Made by a program: the position numbers and the translations under genes. DNA of 64,000 nucleotides from Pseudonocardiales bacterium (GTDB lineage Bacteria; Actinomycetota; Actinomycetes; Mycobacteriales; Pseudonocardiaceae): contig JAFATA010000020.1 of assembly GCA_019244165.1 (NCBI GenBank), positions 62,001 to 126,000 of the forward strand, read 5' to 3'. Of the stretch, positions 49,171 through 59,449 are shown one piece after another. The notes beneath the pieces were generated by a model. That model saw nothing but the letters and a program-made list of their open reading frames with translations, had not been told where the DNA came from and made no database searches. Position 1 is the stretch's first letter; the number at the start of each line of letters is the position of its first letter.

Positions 49171-49533
49171 CTAGGACGGCCAGCATCCACGAAAGCGCAC
49201 CGCCAGATTGCGGTCCAGTCCGAAAGTCCGGCCGGCTGGCACGATGGTCAGCACCACGAGGGGGAACAAGTCGAGCGGGTAATCCCACAAGTACTGGTTC
49301 CGGGGTAGCAGCATAATCCAGATCGGGCCGATCAGCAACAGGCCGATCAGAGCGCCGAATCGGCTGGCGATCCCGAACAGCAGCGCCGCGCCGGCGGTGA
49401 GTTCGGCGATGGTGAGTAACCACTGGAAGAAGCCCCAGTCGAAGGTGTTCTGCCCGATAGCTTTGGCCAGCCCGTTGCTCAGCCAGACTGCGCCGAAGAA
49501 GATCCGCAGTGCGGCAAATCCGCCCGCGAGCAC
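49171..49533 (-). CDS. DoxX-like membrane protein
   Basis: LRIFFGAVWLSNGLAKAIG; four TM pattern; ELTAGAALLFGIASRFGALIG. Confidence 0.75.
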   Translation of the reverse strand: MLAGGFAALRIFFGAVWLSNGLAKAIGQNTFDWGFFQWLLTIAELTAGAALLFGIASRFGALIGLLLIGPIWIMLLPRNQYLWDYPLDLFPLVVLTIVPAGRTFGLDRNLAVRFRGCWPS

Positions 49534-49713
49534 TGGGGGGAGGCCGTCTGCCGTTCGACTTGCTGCGTGGTGCCAACCATCGCTTACCTTTCTCGGTCAC
49601 ACCGTCTTACTCCCATTCAGCCCCCATCCTGCCGCTGGCGTGTGCGGGAGGAGCCAGCGAGGTGACAAACAGGTGCCTTGCCCTGCCATCGTCAGCACCG
49701 GCACGATCTGAGG

Positions 49714-50829
49714 ATGGAACTGAGCGCACAGCTTGATCCGGTTCTTGCCGTGGCCCGCGAGTCGGCCCCCGAGGTCGATGCCGCCGCCGCCTTCCCCACC
49801 GAGCCCGTGGCGGCGTTGCGCGCATCGGGTCTGCTCGGGCTTACCCTGCCCGTCGAGGTCGGCGGTATGGGTGCGGGCCCGCAGCAGCTGGTGGAGGTGG
49901 TGAGCGAGCTGGCCGGCGCCTGTGGTTCGACGGCCATGATCTACCTGATGCATATCAGCGGGGCCATGCTGGTCCTCGCGGCACCCCCGCCCGGTTTGCC
50001 TGATCTGTTGAGCCAGTTGGCCAGAGGTCAGGCATTGGCTTCCTTGGCGTTCTCGGAGGTCGGGTCGCGCTCCCACTTCTGGGCCCCGGTGTCGAAGGCC
50101 CAGCACAACAGCGCGGGGGTGCGGCTGCGGGCCCGGAAGAGTTGGGTGACCTCGGCCGGTCACGCCGATGTCTACGTCACCTCTACGTTGAGCGCGGAGG
50201 CCGACACCGTCGATCTGTTCGCGATTCCGGCGCACACGCCTGGTCTCACGGTGGCTGGTCGGTGGCGCGGGCTTGGACTGCGGGGCAACGCCTCGGCCCC
50301 GATGGCCCTCGACGTCGAGGTGCCCGAGAGCTACCGCCTCGGCGCGGTCGGTGCCGGGTTCGACCTGATGCTGCAGGCGGTGATGCCGTGGTTCAACCTC
50401 GGTAACGCGGCGCTGTCGGTCGGCTTGAGTCAGGCGGCGCTGGACGCGGCAGTGCGGCACGCCAGCGCCGCCCGGTTGGAGCACCTCGACCAGAGCCTCT
50501 CGGCGTTGCCCACGATCCGGGCCCAACTGGCTAAGATGTCGATCGAGCTGGCATGCACCCGGGCCTACCTCCACCAAGCCGCCGGCCGGCTCGCCGAGCC
50601 GCGCGAGGACACGGTGCTCCATGTGTTGGGCGTCAAGGCCGCCGCCAACGACGCGGCGCTGCGGATCACCGACTCCGCGATGCGGGTATGCGGCGGGGCC
50701 GCGTTCTCGGAGCACCTCCAGATCGACCGGTACTTCCGTGACTCCCGGGCCGGACACGTGATGGCTCCCACCGCCGATGTCCTCTACGACTTCTACGGCA
50801 AGGCGATTACCGGACAAGCCCTGTTCTAG
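49714..50829 (+). CDS. acyl-CoA dehydrogenase family protein
   Basis: FPTEPVAALRASGLLGLTLPVEVGGMGAG; LAFSEVGSRSHFWAPVSK; AMRVCGGAAFSEHLQIDRYFRDSRAGHVMAPTADVLYDFYGK. Confidence 0.93.
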   Translation: MELSAQLDPVLAVARESAPEVDAAAAFPTEPVAALRASGLLGLTLPVEVGGMGAGPQQLVEVVSELAGACGSTAMIYLMHISGAMLVLAAPPPGLPDLLSQLARGQALASLAFSEVGSRSHFWAPVSKAQHNSAGVRLRARKSWVTSAGHADVYVTSTLSAEADTVDLFAIPAHTPGLTVAGRWRGLGLRGNASAPMALDVEVPESYRLGAVGAGFDLMLQAVMPWFNLGNAALSVGLSQAALDAAVRHASAARLEHLDQSLSALPTIRAQLAKMSIELACTRAYLHQAAGRLAEPREDTVLHVLGVKAAANDAALRITDSAMRVCGGAAFSEHLQIDRYFRDSRAGHVMAPTADVLYDFYGKAITGQALF

Positions 50830-50854
50830 GTGAGCTAGTGAAAGGAGGCCGGAC

Positions 50855-51667
50855 GTGAGCGAGCCGCTCATTATCGGCGCGGTCGCCTACACCCCCAATG
50901 TGGTGACCATCTGGGAGGGTATGCGCGACTACTTCGCCGGTAGCCCCGCTGAGATGGACTTCGTTCTGTTCTCCAACTACGGACGGCAGGTTGACGCGCT
51001 GCTGGCCGGCTCAATCGATATCGCCTGGAACACCAACCTGGCCTGGGTGCGGACCGTCGCGCAAACCGACGGCGCCTGCCGCGCGCTGGCCATGCGCGAC
51101 ACCGACACCGTGTTCCGCACGATGTTCGTGGCCCGCTCCGGCAGCGCCCTGGCGGGTCTGGAGGCGCTACGCGGCAGGCGGCTCGCCTTGGGATCCCGGG
51201 ATTCAGCCCAGGCCTCGATCCTGCCGCTCTATTTCCTCGCTCGCGCCGACATCAAGACCGAGGATCTGGAGTTGGTTCGCATGAACAGTGACCTGGGCAA
51301 GCACGGCGACACCGGTCGCAGCGAGCTAGACGCACTGCGCGCCGTGCTCGACGAGCGCGCTGACGCCGCCGCGATCGGCATCAACACCTGGGAAGCGATC
51401 GGCCGCGAGGAACTGATGCCCGGTGCGTTCGAAGCATTCTGGCAGTCCCCGACCTACTCCCACTGCAACTTCACCGCGCTCCCCACGCTGGGCGATGACC
51501 GCGCCGCACCCTGGGTCGACCAGCTCCTGGCTATGGACTGGGACAACCCGCACCATCGGCCGATCCTGGAGATGGAGGGCCTGCGGCGGTGGGTTGCCCC
51601 GAAGCTCGACGGGTACGCCTCACTGTTTGCGGCGGTGCAAGAACAGGGAATCCCGCCCCGATGGTGA
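50855..51667 (+). CDS. PhnD/SsuA-type substrate-binding-like protein without signal peptide
   Basis: IGAVAYTPNVVTIWEGMRDYF; LLAGSIDIAWNTNLAWV; LRGRRLALGSRDSAQASILPLYFL. Confidence 0.85.
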   Translation: MSEPLIIGAVAYTPNVVTIWEGMRDYFAGSPAEMDFVLFSNYGRQVDALLAGSIDIAWNTNLAWVRTVAQTDGACRALAMRDTDTVFRTMFVARSGSALAGLEALRGRRLALGSRDSAQASILPLYFLARADIKTEDLELVRMNSDLGKHGDTGRSELDALRAVLDERADAAAIGINTWEAIGREELMPGAFEAFWQSPTYSHCNFTALPTLGDDRAAPWVDQLLAMDWDNPHHRPILEMEGLRRWVAPKLDGYASLFAAVQEQGIPPRW

Positions 51668-51725
51668 ATCACCGGTTGGTGCTGGACTTGGTCGAACGCG
51701 TGGGCGCGCTGTCTCAGGGGCCACC

Positions 51726-52040
51726 GTGACCATTCCCCTCGGCGAAGGCGACCCCCAGACCGTCACGGCGTGGTGCGCCTGTACCGGCAATGAGTTGGTC
51801 GACTTCCGTGACAACCTGGCGACCGTCCGGCGGGGGCAGCGCCCCGACCCGTTCGCCGAGCTGGCTGCCCCTCAGCTGCCCGGAACCCGCCTGTGGATGT
51901 ACACCAACTTCGACTGCAACCTTGCCTGCGACTACTGCTGTGCGCGCTCTGCACCGCAGGCACCCCGCCGGGCACTGGGGATCGACCGGATCCGCCGCCT
52001 GGCCACCACCGCCGCCGCACAATGGTTTTCCTGCACCTGA
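51726..52040 (+). pseudogene. truncated radical SAM protein N-terminus
   Basis: RLWMYTNFDCNLACDYCCARSAPQAPRRALG has the CxxxCxxC-type motif but the ORF ends after 104 aa and runs into purN. Confidence 0.75.
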
Positions 52041-52690
52041 TGCGGACGGAGCGAGAAACGGAAAGCGTGCCTGCACTCTGCCTGCCGATCCCCACGCGGG
52101 TTGTTGTCCTGGTGTCCGGTACCGGGACGCTGCTGCAGGCCTTACTGGACGCCGCCGGCCCGGACTATCCTGCCCAGGTCGTCGCTGTCGGCGCGGACCG
52201 GGCCGGCACCGGTGGGCTAGCCCGCGCGGAGGACCGTGGGCTGCCAACCTTCGTCGTTGAGCTGGCCCAGCACCCCGACCGGGCCTCCTGGGACGCCGCA
52301 CTCACCCAGGCGGTCGCCGCGCAGGCCCCGGATCTGGTCGTCACCGCCGGGTTCATGAAGATTCTGGGCCCAGCGTTCCTGGACCGCTTCGGCGGCCGCA
52401 TCATCAACACCCACCCCGCGCTGCTGCCCGCGTTTCCTGGCTTGCACCCGGTGGCACGTGCCCTGGCGCACGGGGTCCGGGTGACCGGCGCGACCGTGCA
52501 CCTGGTGGACGCGGGTGTGGATACTGGTCCGATCCTGGCCCAGCGTGCCGTTGAGGTGCTGCCTGATGACACCGAGGCGCGGCTGCACGAGCGGATCAAG
52601 ATTGTGGAGCGGCGGCTGCTGGTGGACGTCGTTGCCGAGGTGGCCCGCCAGGGGTGCACCGTCATCGGACGAAAGGTCTCACTGCCATGA
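52040..52690 (+). CDS. purN: phosphoribosylglycinamide formyltransferase
   Basis: [57 protein letters not shown]. Confidence 0.95.
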   Translation: MRTERETESVPALCLPIPTRVVVLVSGTGTLLQALLDAAGPDYPAQVVAVGADRAGTGGLARAEDRGLPTFVVELAQHPDRASWDAALTQAVAAQAPDLVVTAGFMKILGPAFLDRFGGRIINTHPALLPAFPGLHPVARALAHGVRVTGATVHLVDAGVDTGPILAQRAVEVLPDDTEARLHERIKIVERRLLVDVVAEVARQGCTVIGRKVSLP

Positions 52691-54270
52691 CCCTCGACGA
52701 TCGCCGGCTGGTACGCAGGGCGCTGCTGAGCGTGTCGGACAAGAGCGGCCTGGTGGAGCTAGCCACCGGATTGCACGCGGCCGGGGTGGACATTGTCTCC
52801 ACCGGCTCGACGGCGAACGTGATCGCCGACGCGGGAGTGCCGGTGACCGGGATCGAGGAGCTCACCGGTTTCCCGGAATCCCTGGACGGGCGGGTCAAAA
52901 CCCTGCACCCGCAGGTGCACGCCGGACTGCTTGCCGACACTCGCAAGCCGGAGCACCTGGCCCAGCTGGCCGCCCTGGACATCGCGCCCTTCGAGTTGCT
53001 GGTCGTCAACCTGTACCCCTTCCAGGCCACCGTGGCCGGGCTGGCCAGCTTTGACGAGTGCATCGAGCAGATCGACATTGGGGGCCCGGCGCTGGTGCGG
53101 GCTGGGGCGAAGAACCACGCTTCGGTGGCCGTGGTGGTGGACCCGACGGTCTACCTCGACGTGCTGGACGCGGTCCAAGTCGGAGGGTTCACCTTGGCGC
53201 AGCGCCAGAAGTTGGCCGTCGCCGCGTTCCGGCACACCGCGGACTATGACATCGCCGTGGCGTCCTGGATGGGCTCAGCCCTTCCCGGGGATGCCGAGTT
53301 TCCCCCGTGGGTGGGTGCTTCCTGGTGGCGCGTGGCAGCGTTGCGTTACGGGGAAAACCCGCACCAGCGGGCTGCGCTGTATGCCGCGGGTACCGCTGCG
53401 GGGGGTCTGGCGGGGGGACTGGCGACTGCGCAGCAGCTGCACGGCAAGGAGATGTCTTACAACAATTATGTTGACGCCGACGCAGCCTGGCGAGCCGCGC
53501 ATGACCACGACGGCGCCTGTGTGGCGATCATTAAGCACGCCAACCCATGCGGTATCGCGGTCTCGTCCACTGGGGACATCGCCGAGGCGCACCGCAAGGC
53601 GCATGCCTGCGACCCGACGAGCGCGTTCGGGGGAGTCATCGGAGCCAACCGCGAGGTCACCGTCGAGCTGGCCGAGCAGGTGAGCGAGGTGTTCACCGAA
53701 GTGCTGCTGGCGCCCTCGTATGCCAGCGGTGCGGTGGACGTGCTGGCCCGTAAGAAGAACATCCGGCTGCTGGTGGCCTCACCTCCCGAACCTCCCGAGC
53801 GCGGTGGTATCGAATTTCGGGCGTTGTCGGGTGGGTTGCTGCTGCAGACTCGGGACGCGATCGACGCCCCCGGCGACGATCCGGCGTCCTGGACGCTGGC
53901 TACCGGTGCACCCGTGGACCGGTCGACTCTGGCCGATCTTGCTTTCGCCTGGCGGGCCTGCCGCGCGGTGCGTTCCAACGCGATCCTGCTCGCCACGCAG
54001 GCGGCCACCGTCGGCATCGGTATGGGGCAGGTGAACCGGGTGGACGCCGCCCGACTCGCGGTCAGCCGGGCCGGGCGGCGGGCGGTAGGTTCGGTGGCCG
54101 CCTCCGATGCGTTCTTCCCGTTCCCCGACGGCCTGGTGGTGCTGCTCGACGCCGGGGTTCGCGCCGTGGTGCAGCCTGGGGGGTCGGTTCGTGACGCCGA
54201 GGTGATCGCCGCCGCGCAGGCCGCCGGAGTGCCGCTTTACCTCACCGGCACCCGGCACTTTGCGCACTGA
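52687..54270 (+). CDS. purH: bifunctional AICAR formyltransferase / IMP cyclohydrolase
   Basis: [57 protein letters not shown]. Confidence 0.96.
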   Translation: MTLDDRRLVRRALLSVSDKSGLVELATGLHAAGVDIVSTGSTANVIADAGVPVTGIEELTGFPESLDGRVKTLHPQVHAGLLADTRKPEHLAQLAALDIAPFELLVVNLYPFQATVAGLASFDECIEQIDIGGPALVRAGAKNHASVAVVVDPTVYLDVLDAVQVGGFTLAQRQKLAVAAFRHTADYDIAVASWMGSALPGDAEFPPWVGASWWRVAALRYGENPHQRAALYAAGTAAGGLAGGLATAQQLHGKEMSYNNYVDADAAWRAAHDHDGACVAIIKHANPCGIAVSSTGDIAEAHRKAHACDPTSAFGGVIGANREVTVELAEQVSEVFTEVLLAPSYASGAVDVLARKKNIRLLVASPPEPPERGGIEFRALSGGLLLQTRDAIDAPGDDPASWTLATGAPVDRSTLADLAFAWRACRAVRSNAILLATQAATVGIGMGQVNRVDAARLAVSRAGRRAVGSVAASDAFFPFPDGLVVLLDAGVRAVVQPGGSVRDAEVIAAAQAAGVPLYLTGTRHFAH

Positions 54271-55069
54271 GCACCTCGACCACGACGCCGGGCCGCAGGC
54301 CGGTGTGGTGCGCCGCGGAGTCGCCGCGACGGGCCAGCGTGAGGTGCCCCGCGGAGTCGATGAGCACGATGAGCTCGCCGTGCTCCACGTCGGCAAAGGT
54401 CTTGCCCAAGCGTGCCCGCCGTGCGCCGGCTGGCCACTGGACCCTCGCTGATGCCCCGGCCTGCAGGCCGAGTGTGGCCAGCTCGGCCGCACCGGCGGCC
54501 AGCGCCACGTTGCCGAAGTGGTCCACGGTCAGCACCTCGGCCCGGATCAGATCGTCCTCCACCTGGCACACCGGAGTCTGCAGGGTGACCAACGACGCCG
54601 GGCCAAGGGCGGGTCCCAGCTTCTCCGGCGGCACGCCGCAGGCCAGATGAGCGGCGACCGCTGCGAAGACGTCACGGCCGTGGAACGTCGCACTGACCGT
54701 CGGCAGCTGGTAGCTGGGCTCGGTGAGCTCGTAGGCGGCGCGCACCCCGCCCAGCGCCTGTGCCGCGGGGACCAGCAGCCCATTGTCCGGGCCGACCAGG
54801 ACAGCCTCATCGCTGACCAGCGCGATCCCGCGGCGCGCCGTACCGACCCCCGGGTCGACAACCGCGACATGCACCGCCGGGGGCAGCCAGGGCAGCGTGT
54901 CGGCAAGCACCACCGAGCCGTGACGCACATTGCCGGGCTCGATTGCATGGGTCACATCCAGCACCCGCGCCCCGGGCGCGATCCGGGCCATGACGCCGTG
55001 GCAGGCTGCCACGAACCCGTCCGCGTAGCCGTAGTCGGTGCATAGAGAGATCCAGTCAAAGCCCGTCAC
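54242..55069 (-). CDS. S-adenosyl-L-methionine hydroxide adenosyltransferase family protein (DUF62)
   Basis: [63 protein letters not shown]. Confidence 0.9.
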   Translation of the reverse strand: MTGFDWISLCTDYGYADGFVAACHGVMARIAPGARVLDVTHAIEPGNVRHGSVVLADTLPWLPPAVHVAVVDPGVGTARRGIALVSDEAVLVGPDNGLLVPAAQALGGVRAAYELTEPSYQLPTVSATFHGRDVFAAVAAHLACGVPPEKLGPALGPASLVTLQTPVCQVEDDLIRAEVLTVDHFGNVALAAGAAELATLGLQAGASARVQWPAGARRARLGKTFADVEHGELIVLIDSAGHLTLARRGDSAAHHTGLRPGVVVEVLSAQSAGCR

Positions 55070-55150
55070 GGTGTCGAGTGTGCCCCAGATCCCCGCGTGG
55101 GCGTGATGTGAGGGGGTTGACGGCGCCCGGCTGTTCGGGTTAACTCTGTA

Positions 55151-55166
55151 TCGAACAAATGTTCGA
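55151..55166. promoter_or_regulatory. LexA-binding SOS box upstream of imuA'
   Basis: TCGAACAAATGTTCGA fits the mycobacterial-type consensus TCGAAC(N4)GTTCGA exactly. Confidence 0.92.
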
Positions 55167-55208
55167 TATCTGCGCTGCCTTCCCCGCGGCGAACCTGGGT
55201 GCGGTGTC

Positions 55209-55961
55209 GTGACGCCGGCATCCAGGTGTTGGGAGGCCCCGTTGGGAGGCTGCGGTATGGCGGGTATGGCGGGTATGGCAAGTGCGGGTGTGGCGTTGGT
55301 GCTGCAGCGGGTGCCGGTTGTACCTGCCTCGACGCTGGGGGAGCGGCTCGACGTCCCCGGCGGCCGGCCGCCGTTTCCCGTGGTTGAACCGCTCGCGCTG
55401 CTGCTGCCCCGTGGGCTGCGCCGAGGGTCGATCGTCGCGGTGCATGGCTCGCTGGCGTTGCTGCTGGCACTGCTGGCCGCGGCCACCGCGCAAGGGGTCT
55501 GGGCCGCGGTGGTCGGCGTCGGCGACCTTGGCGTGCTGGCCGCGGCTGAGGCGGGGGTGGTGGTGCAGCGGCTGGCGCTGGTTCCCCGACCTGGGTTGGA
55601 TCCGGCATCGGTGGCTGCGGCTCTGCTCGACGGGGTAGGCCTGGTGGCGCTGGCTGGTACCGACCGGATGCCCCCCGGTGTTCGGCGATCTCTGGCTGCC
55701 AGGGCCCGGCAGCGCGGGTCGGTCTTGCTCCCGCTCGGTCGATGGCCGGGCGCGGAGGTCGAGCTGGACTGCCGTGTCGAGGCCTGGTACGGCGCTGAGG
55801 CCGGATATGGGCGGCTGCGCGCTCGCGAGGTCGTGGTGCGTGCAGCCGGCCGGGGTGCGGCGGCCCGGCCTCGCACCGCCCGCTTGCTGCTGCCTGGTCC
55901 TGACGGCGTGGTGGCGCAGGCGCTCCCGGACCTGACTCCAGGAATCAGAGCGGCGGGCTGA
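55209..55961 (+). CDS. ImuA'-like SOS mutagenesis protein
   Basis: Overlaps imuB start; LALLLPRGLRRGSIVAVHGSLALLLALLAA; start uncertain (55209 or 55257). Confidence 0.8.
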   Translation: MTPASRCWEAPLGGCGMAGMAGMASAGVALVLQRVPVVPASTLGERLDVPGGRPPFPVVEPLALLLPRGLRRGSIVAVHGSLALLLALLAAATAQGVWAAVVGVGDLGVLAAAEAGVVVQRLALVPRPGLDPASVAAALLDGVGLVALAGTDRMPPGVRRSLAARARQRGSVLLPLGRWPGAEVELDCRVEAWYGAEAGYGRLRAREVVVRAAGRGAAARPRTARLLLPGPDGVVAQALPDLTPGIRAAG

Positions 55962-57385
55962 TGGTGCCTACCCGTGTTGTGGTGGTCTGGTGCCCGGAGC
56001 TGGTCGTGCTCGCCGACGACCCGGACCGGGACGCCCAGGGGTTCGAGCCGGTGGTCGCCGCGGTCGAGTCGCTGGTGCCCGGCGTGGAAGTGGTGTGTCC
56101 CGGACTGGTCGCGGTGCCGGCTCGCGGCCCGACCCGGTACTTCGGCGATGAGTCCAGGGTGGCCGAGCGGATCGTCGAGGTGGTCGCTGCGCGGACCGGG
56201 GTGCAATGCCAGGTTGGCATCGCCGACGGCTTGTTCGCCGCGACCCTGGCCGCGCAGCGTGGCCTGCGGGTGCCCCCGGGTGATTCGGTCGGCTTTCTCG
56301 CCGGACTGGGCATTGCCGAGCTGCACCAGCCCGCTGTGACCGGGGCTGATCGAGCCGCGCTGGTGGACCTGCTGCACCGGCTGGGGCTGCGCATCCTCGG
56401 CGCGTTTGCCGCCCTGCCCGTCGACGACGTCGCCTCCCGGTTCGGTCTCGACGGGGTGCGCGCGCACCGACTCGCCCGGGGGCTTGACGAGCGTTTGCCG
56501 CTGCGCCGTCCCCCACCGGCCGATCTCACCGTCACCCGCCGGTTCGACCCGCCGCTGGAGCGGGTCGATGCGGCGGTATTCGCCTCCCGGGAAGCCGCCG
56601 GACACCTGCACACCGCGCTGGCCTCCCGTGGCCTGGCCTGTGTCCGGCTCGGGATCAGCGCCTGCACCGAAGCGGGCGAGGAGCTGCACCGGGTGTGGCG
56701 CTACACCGAGTCGCTGACCGAATCCGCCATCGCCGATCGGGTGCGCTGGCAGCTGGATGGCTGGCTCACTTCCCGCGGATCACGCCCCAGCGCGGGTATC
56801 ACGCTGCTGCGGCTGATCCCGGAAGAGACGATCGGCGGGCAGGCCTTGCAGCGTGGACTGTGGGGGGAGTCGGGGAAAGACGACGAGCGGGCCGACCGGG
56901 CACTGGTCCGGGTGCAGGGAATGCTGGGGCACCAGGCGGTACTCATGGGGGTGCTCGGCGGTGGCCGGGACCCCACCGACCGGGTGCGCCTGGTGCCCTG
57001 GGGAGACGGCCTGACCCCGGTGCGTGATGTGCACTTTCCCTGGCCGGGCCGGTTGCCTGCGCCGTCCCCGTCCCGGGTGCCCACCCATCCGTTGCCTGCC
57101 GAGGTGTTTGACGATGCCGGACGCGCTCTCGGGGTGAACGGGCGTGGGAGGCTCACCGGTGTCCCGTACCGGATCGCAGCGGAGGAGAACCTGCCGCCTC
57201 GGGTGCTGAGCTGGGCCGGGCCCTGGCCTCTTGTGGAGCGCTGGTGGGGGCCGGGAGGAGGGCGGTGCTGCGCGCGACTGCAGGCGGTGCTCGGTGCCGA
57301 ACCCGTCGAACCCAGCACCGAGCCGCTCGCGGTGTTGCTGGCCTATGAGACGGGCCACTGGCGGGTCGAGGGAGTCTACGAGTAG
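55961..57385 (+). CDS. imuB: ImuB-like Y-family DNA polymerase
   Basis: TRVVVVWCPELVVLADD; GIADGLFAATLAAQRG; LGAFAALPVDDVASRFGLDGVRAHRLARG. Confidence 0.9.
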   Translation: MVPTRVVVVWCPELVVLADDPDRDAQGFEPVVAAVESLVPGVEVVCPGLVAVPARGPTRYFGDESRVAERIVEVVAARTGVQCQVGIADGLFAATLAAQRGLRVPPGDSVGFLAGLGIAELHQPAVTGADRAALVDLLHRLGLRILGAFAALPVDDVASRFGLDGVRAHRLARGLDERLPLRRPPPADLTVTRRFDPPLERVDAAVFASREAAGHLHTALASRGLACVRLGISACTEAGEELHRVWRYTESLTESAIADRVRWQLDGWLTSRGSRPSAGITLLRLIPEETIGGQALQRGLWGESGKDDERADRALVRVQGMLGHQAVLMGVLGGGRDPTDRVRLVPWGDGLTPVRDVHFPWPGRLPAPSPSRVPTHPLPAEVFDDAGRALGVNGRGRLTGVPYRIAAEENLPPRVLSWAGPWPLVERWWGPGGGRCCARLQAVLGAEPVEPSTEPLAVLLAYETGHWRVEGVYE

Positions 57386-57472
57386 ATCGGCGCTGGCCAG
57401 ACGGTGGAAAGATGGTCAGATGACCATCAGCTCCAGGGAAGCGCTCGAACGCGGGGCGCGCAGGGGGTGGCG

Positions 57473-58348
57473 ATGATGCCGTCCCTCTACGAGCTGCGCT
57501 CCCACCGCTCGCTGTCCTCGCCGGTGCTGCTCCTTGCCACGGAGAGCTGGGTCGATGCAGGGCTTGGAGCCCAAGCAGCCATCGCTCAGATTCTCGAGAC
57601 GATCCCGACCGAAGTGCTGGCCACCTTCAATGTCGACGAACTCATCGACTTCCGGTCTCGCCGTCCTATCGTGCGGATCTCTGATGGAGTCCTTGACACG
57701 GTGAGTTGGCCCGAGATCCAACTGCGGGCTGGTGAGGATGCCGCCGGCAGAAGTGTTCTCACCCTGGTGGGGCCCGAGCCCGACATGGCGTGGCATTCCT
57801 TCGTGCAGGCCATTGTGGAGCTGGCCATGCGGCTGGAAGTGCGGCTCGTGGTCGGGCTCGGCGCCTACGCGGCTCCTGTCCCCCATACCCGCCCGGTCGG
57901 CCTCATCGCCATCGCCACAGTGGCTGAGCTGGCGGCGCAGGTGGGCGTGGTGCCGGGCACCGCCGAAATGCCGGCCGGGATCCAGACGGCTCTGCAGGAG
58001 GGCTTCGCCGCGGCGGGTATCCCCGCTATCGGGGTGTGGGCGCGAGTGCCCTACTACTTGGCGGGCATCCCTTACCCCGCGGCTTCCGCCGCTCTCATCG
58101 ATGCGTTCTCAGCGGTGGCCGGGCTGCAGCTCGACGCTGAGGAGTTGCATGCCGTGGCGGGTAGTACGTTGAGCCAGATCGACGAGATTGTCGCCAACAG
58201 CGAAGAATACCGTGCGCTGGTGCGTCGTCTGGAGGCCGCGTTCGACGACAAGGTGGCCCCGCCACCCGACTTCTCGGACCTTCCGTCCGGCGATGAGCTC
58301 GCCGCCGAGCTGGAGCGTTTCCTGCGCGGCGAGCAGGGAGAGCAGTAA
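57473..58348 (+). CDS. PAC2 family (proteasome assembly chaperone-like) protein
   Basis: FNVDELIDFRSRRPIVRISDG; LVGPEPDMAWHSFVQAIVELA; VGLGAYAAPVPHTRPV; VPYYLAGIPYPAASAALIDAF. Confidence 0.93.
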   Translation: MMPSLYELRSHRSLSSPVLLLATESWVDAGLGAQAAIAQILETIPTEVLATFNVDELIDFRSRRPIVRISDGVLDTVSWPEIQLRAGEDAAGRSVLTLVGPEPDMAWHSFVQAIVELAMRLEVRLVVGLGAYAAPVPHTRPVGLIAIATVAELAAQVGVVPGTAEMPAGIQTALQEGFAAAGIPAIGVWARVPYYLAGIPYPAASAALIDAFSAVAGLQLDAEELHAVAGSTLSQIDEIVANSEEYRALVRRLEAAFDDKVAPPPDFSDLPSGDELAAELERFLRGEQGEQ

Positions 58349-58374
58349 CGGACGGCCCGCGCTGTGGCCTGTGC

Positions 58375-58482
58375 TCAGTGGGCGCTGTACTCCTCGCTGG
58401 TGACGTGCCGGGTCTGCCCGACGGCGTGGCGGTGCCAGGCGGTGCGGGTGCAGGGGGCGAAGCGCACGGTGTTGACGCGCAT
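58375..58482 (-). pseudogene. internally deleted cupin-domain gene remnant
   Basis: MRVNTVRFAPCTRTAWHRHAVGQTRHVTSEEYSAH joins a cupin core motif to a typical cupin C-terminus (HVTDEEY). Confidence 0.65.
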
Positions 58483-58674
58483 GTGTCCGTTGACATCGAA
58501 GATTGTCTGAGACCAGGGTGCTGAGTTGGGATGTCTTGACTGCGTTTACCAACCCGAACCCGTTGTACGGCGGCGGTTACCGATTGGTGCACGCGGCCGT
58601 TTTGCGGCACAGAATTCGCGCGGTGTCTTGACCACCTGGTCACGCGACGCTGCCTGCCGCCGGCATGACCCGTA

Positions 58675-59154
58675 TTAGCGGACACTGGCCACCGCGGTGG
58701 TGGCAAGGGCGTCGGCGGGTAGGCCCAGATGGTGGCGCAACGCCTCGATGTCGGCGGCGTCCTTGGGTCGCTTCAGTTCCTCCTTGTAGCGCAGCACTTC
58801 CCTCAGCGGGGCGAACCGAAGCCCGTCGATGATCTCGGCGTTGTCGATCAACGCGTCGGTGTCCCAGTCCTGTGTGATCCAGTGCTCGAAGAACTGGAGG
58901 CGGCCCTGGCAGAACTGCCACACATGGTCGCCGCTGCGAGTGCCCAGCGCAGGCGTCCCGTCGGCTGAAACGCGCTCCCACGCCGCGCCGCGCGCCACGA
59001 CGTCCAGATCACTCACCTGGGTACGCAGGCCGTGCGCGAGCAGGGGCGCGCTGCCGAAGATCACGAAGTGATCCGGATCGAGGCCCATGTTCCGCAGTTC
59101 CCGGATCAGCCGATTGCTCCGTACCCGCGCCGCCTCAGGGGCTACTAGCGGCAT
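58675..59154 (-). CDS. nucleotidyltransferase-fold protein
   Basis: HFVIFGSAPLLAHGLRTQVSDLDVVARG (GSx9-11DxD-like) and DAADIEALRHHLG. Confidence 0.8.
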   Translation of the reverse strand: MPLVAPEAARVRSNRLIRELRNMGLDPDHFVIFGSAPLLAHGLRTQVSDLDVVARGAAWERVSADGTPALGTRSGDHVWQFCQGRLQFFEHWITQDWDTDALIDNAEIIDGLRFAPLREVLRYKEELKRPKDAADIEALRHHLGLPADALATTAVASVR

Positions 59155-59155
59155 G

Positions 59156-59443
59156 TCAGTCCTTAGCCGACGGTGGTGTGCGCCGGACGAGCATCAGCCA
59201 GTCGAGCACCGACCGCCCGGCCGCGGCTTCGGACGGCTGATCGGCGAGGGTACTCAGCGCGCGGATGATCTCCGGGCGCTGTGGCGGGCTGCTGTCCTGC
59301 AATGCCCGCGCGAGCCGGTCGGTCAGCGACTTCTCGCGCAAGTGGACCATTCGCAACGACACCCACGCCCGCACCACCACGCCGATCGTCGCCGCGATCA
59401 CGGCGACGATCACGTTTGGGTCGGTGAGCAGGTTCGCGGACAC
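59156..59443 (-). CDS. small single-TM protein
   Basis: NVIVAVIAATIGVVVRAWVSLRMVHLREKSLTDRLARAL; tightly packed between neighbours. Confidence 0.7.
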   Translation of the reverse strand: MSANLLTDPNVIVAVIAATIGVVVRAWVSLRMVHLREKSLTDRLARALQDSSPPQRPEIIRALSTLADQPSEAAAGRSVLDWLMLVRRTPPSAKD

Positions 59444-59449
59444 CGGGCT

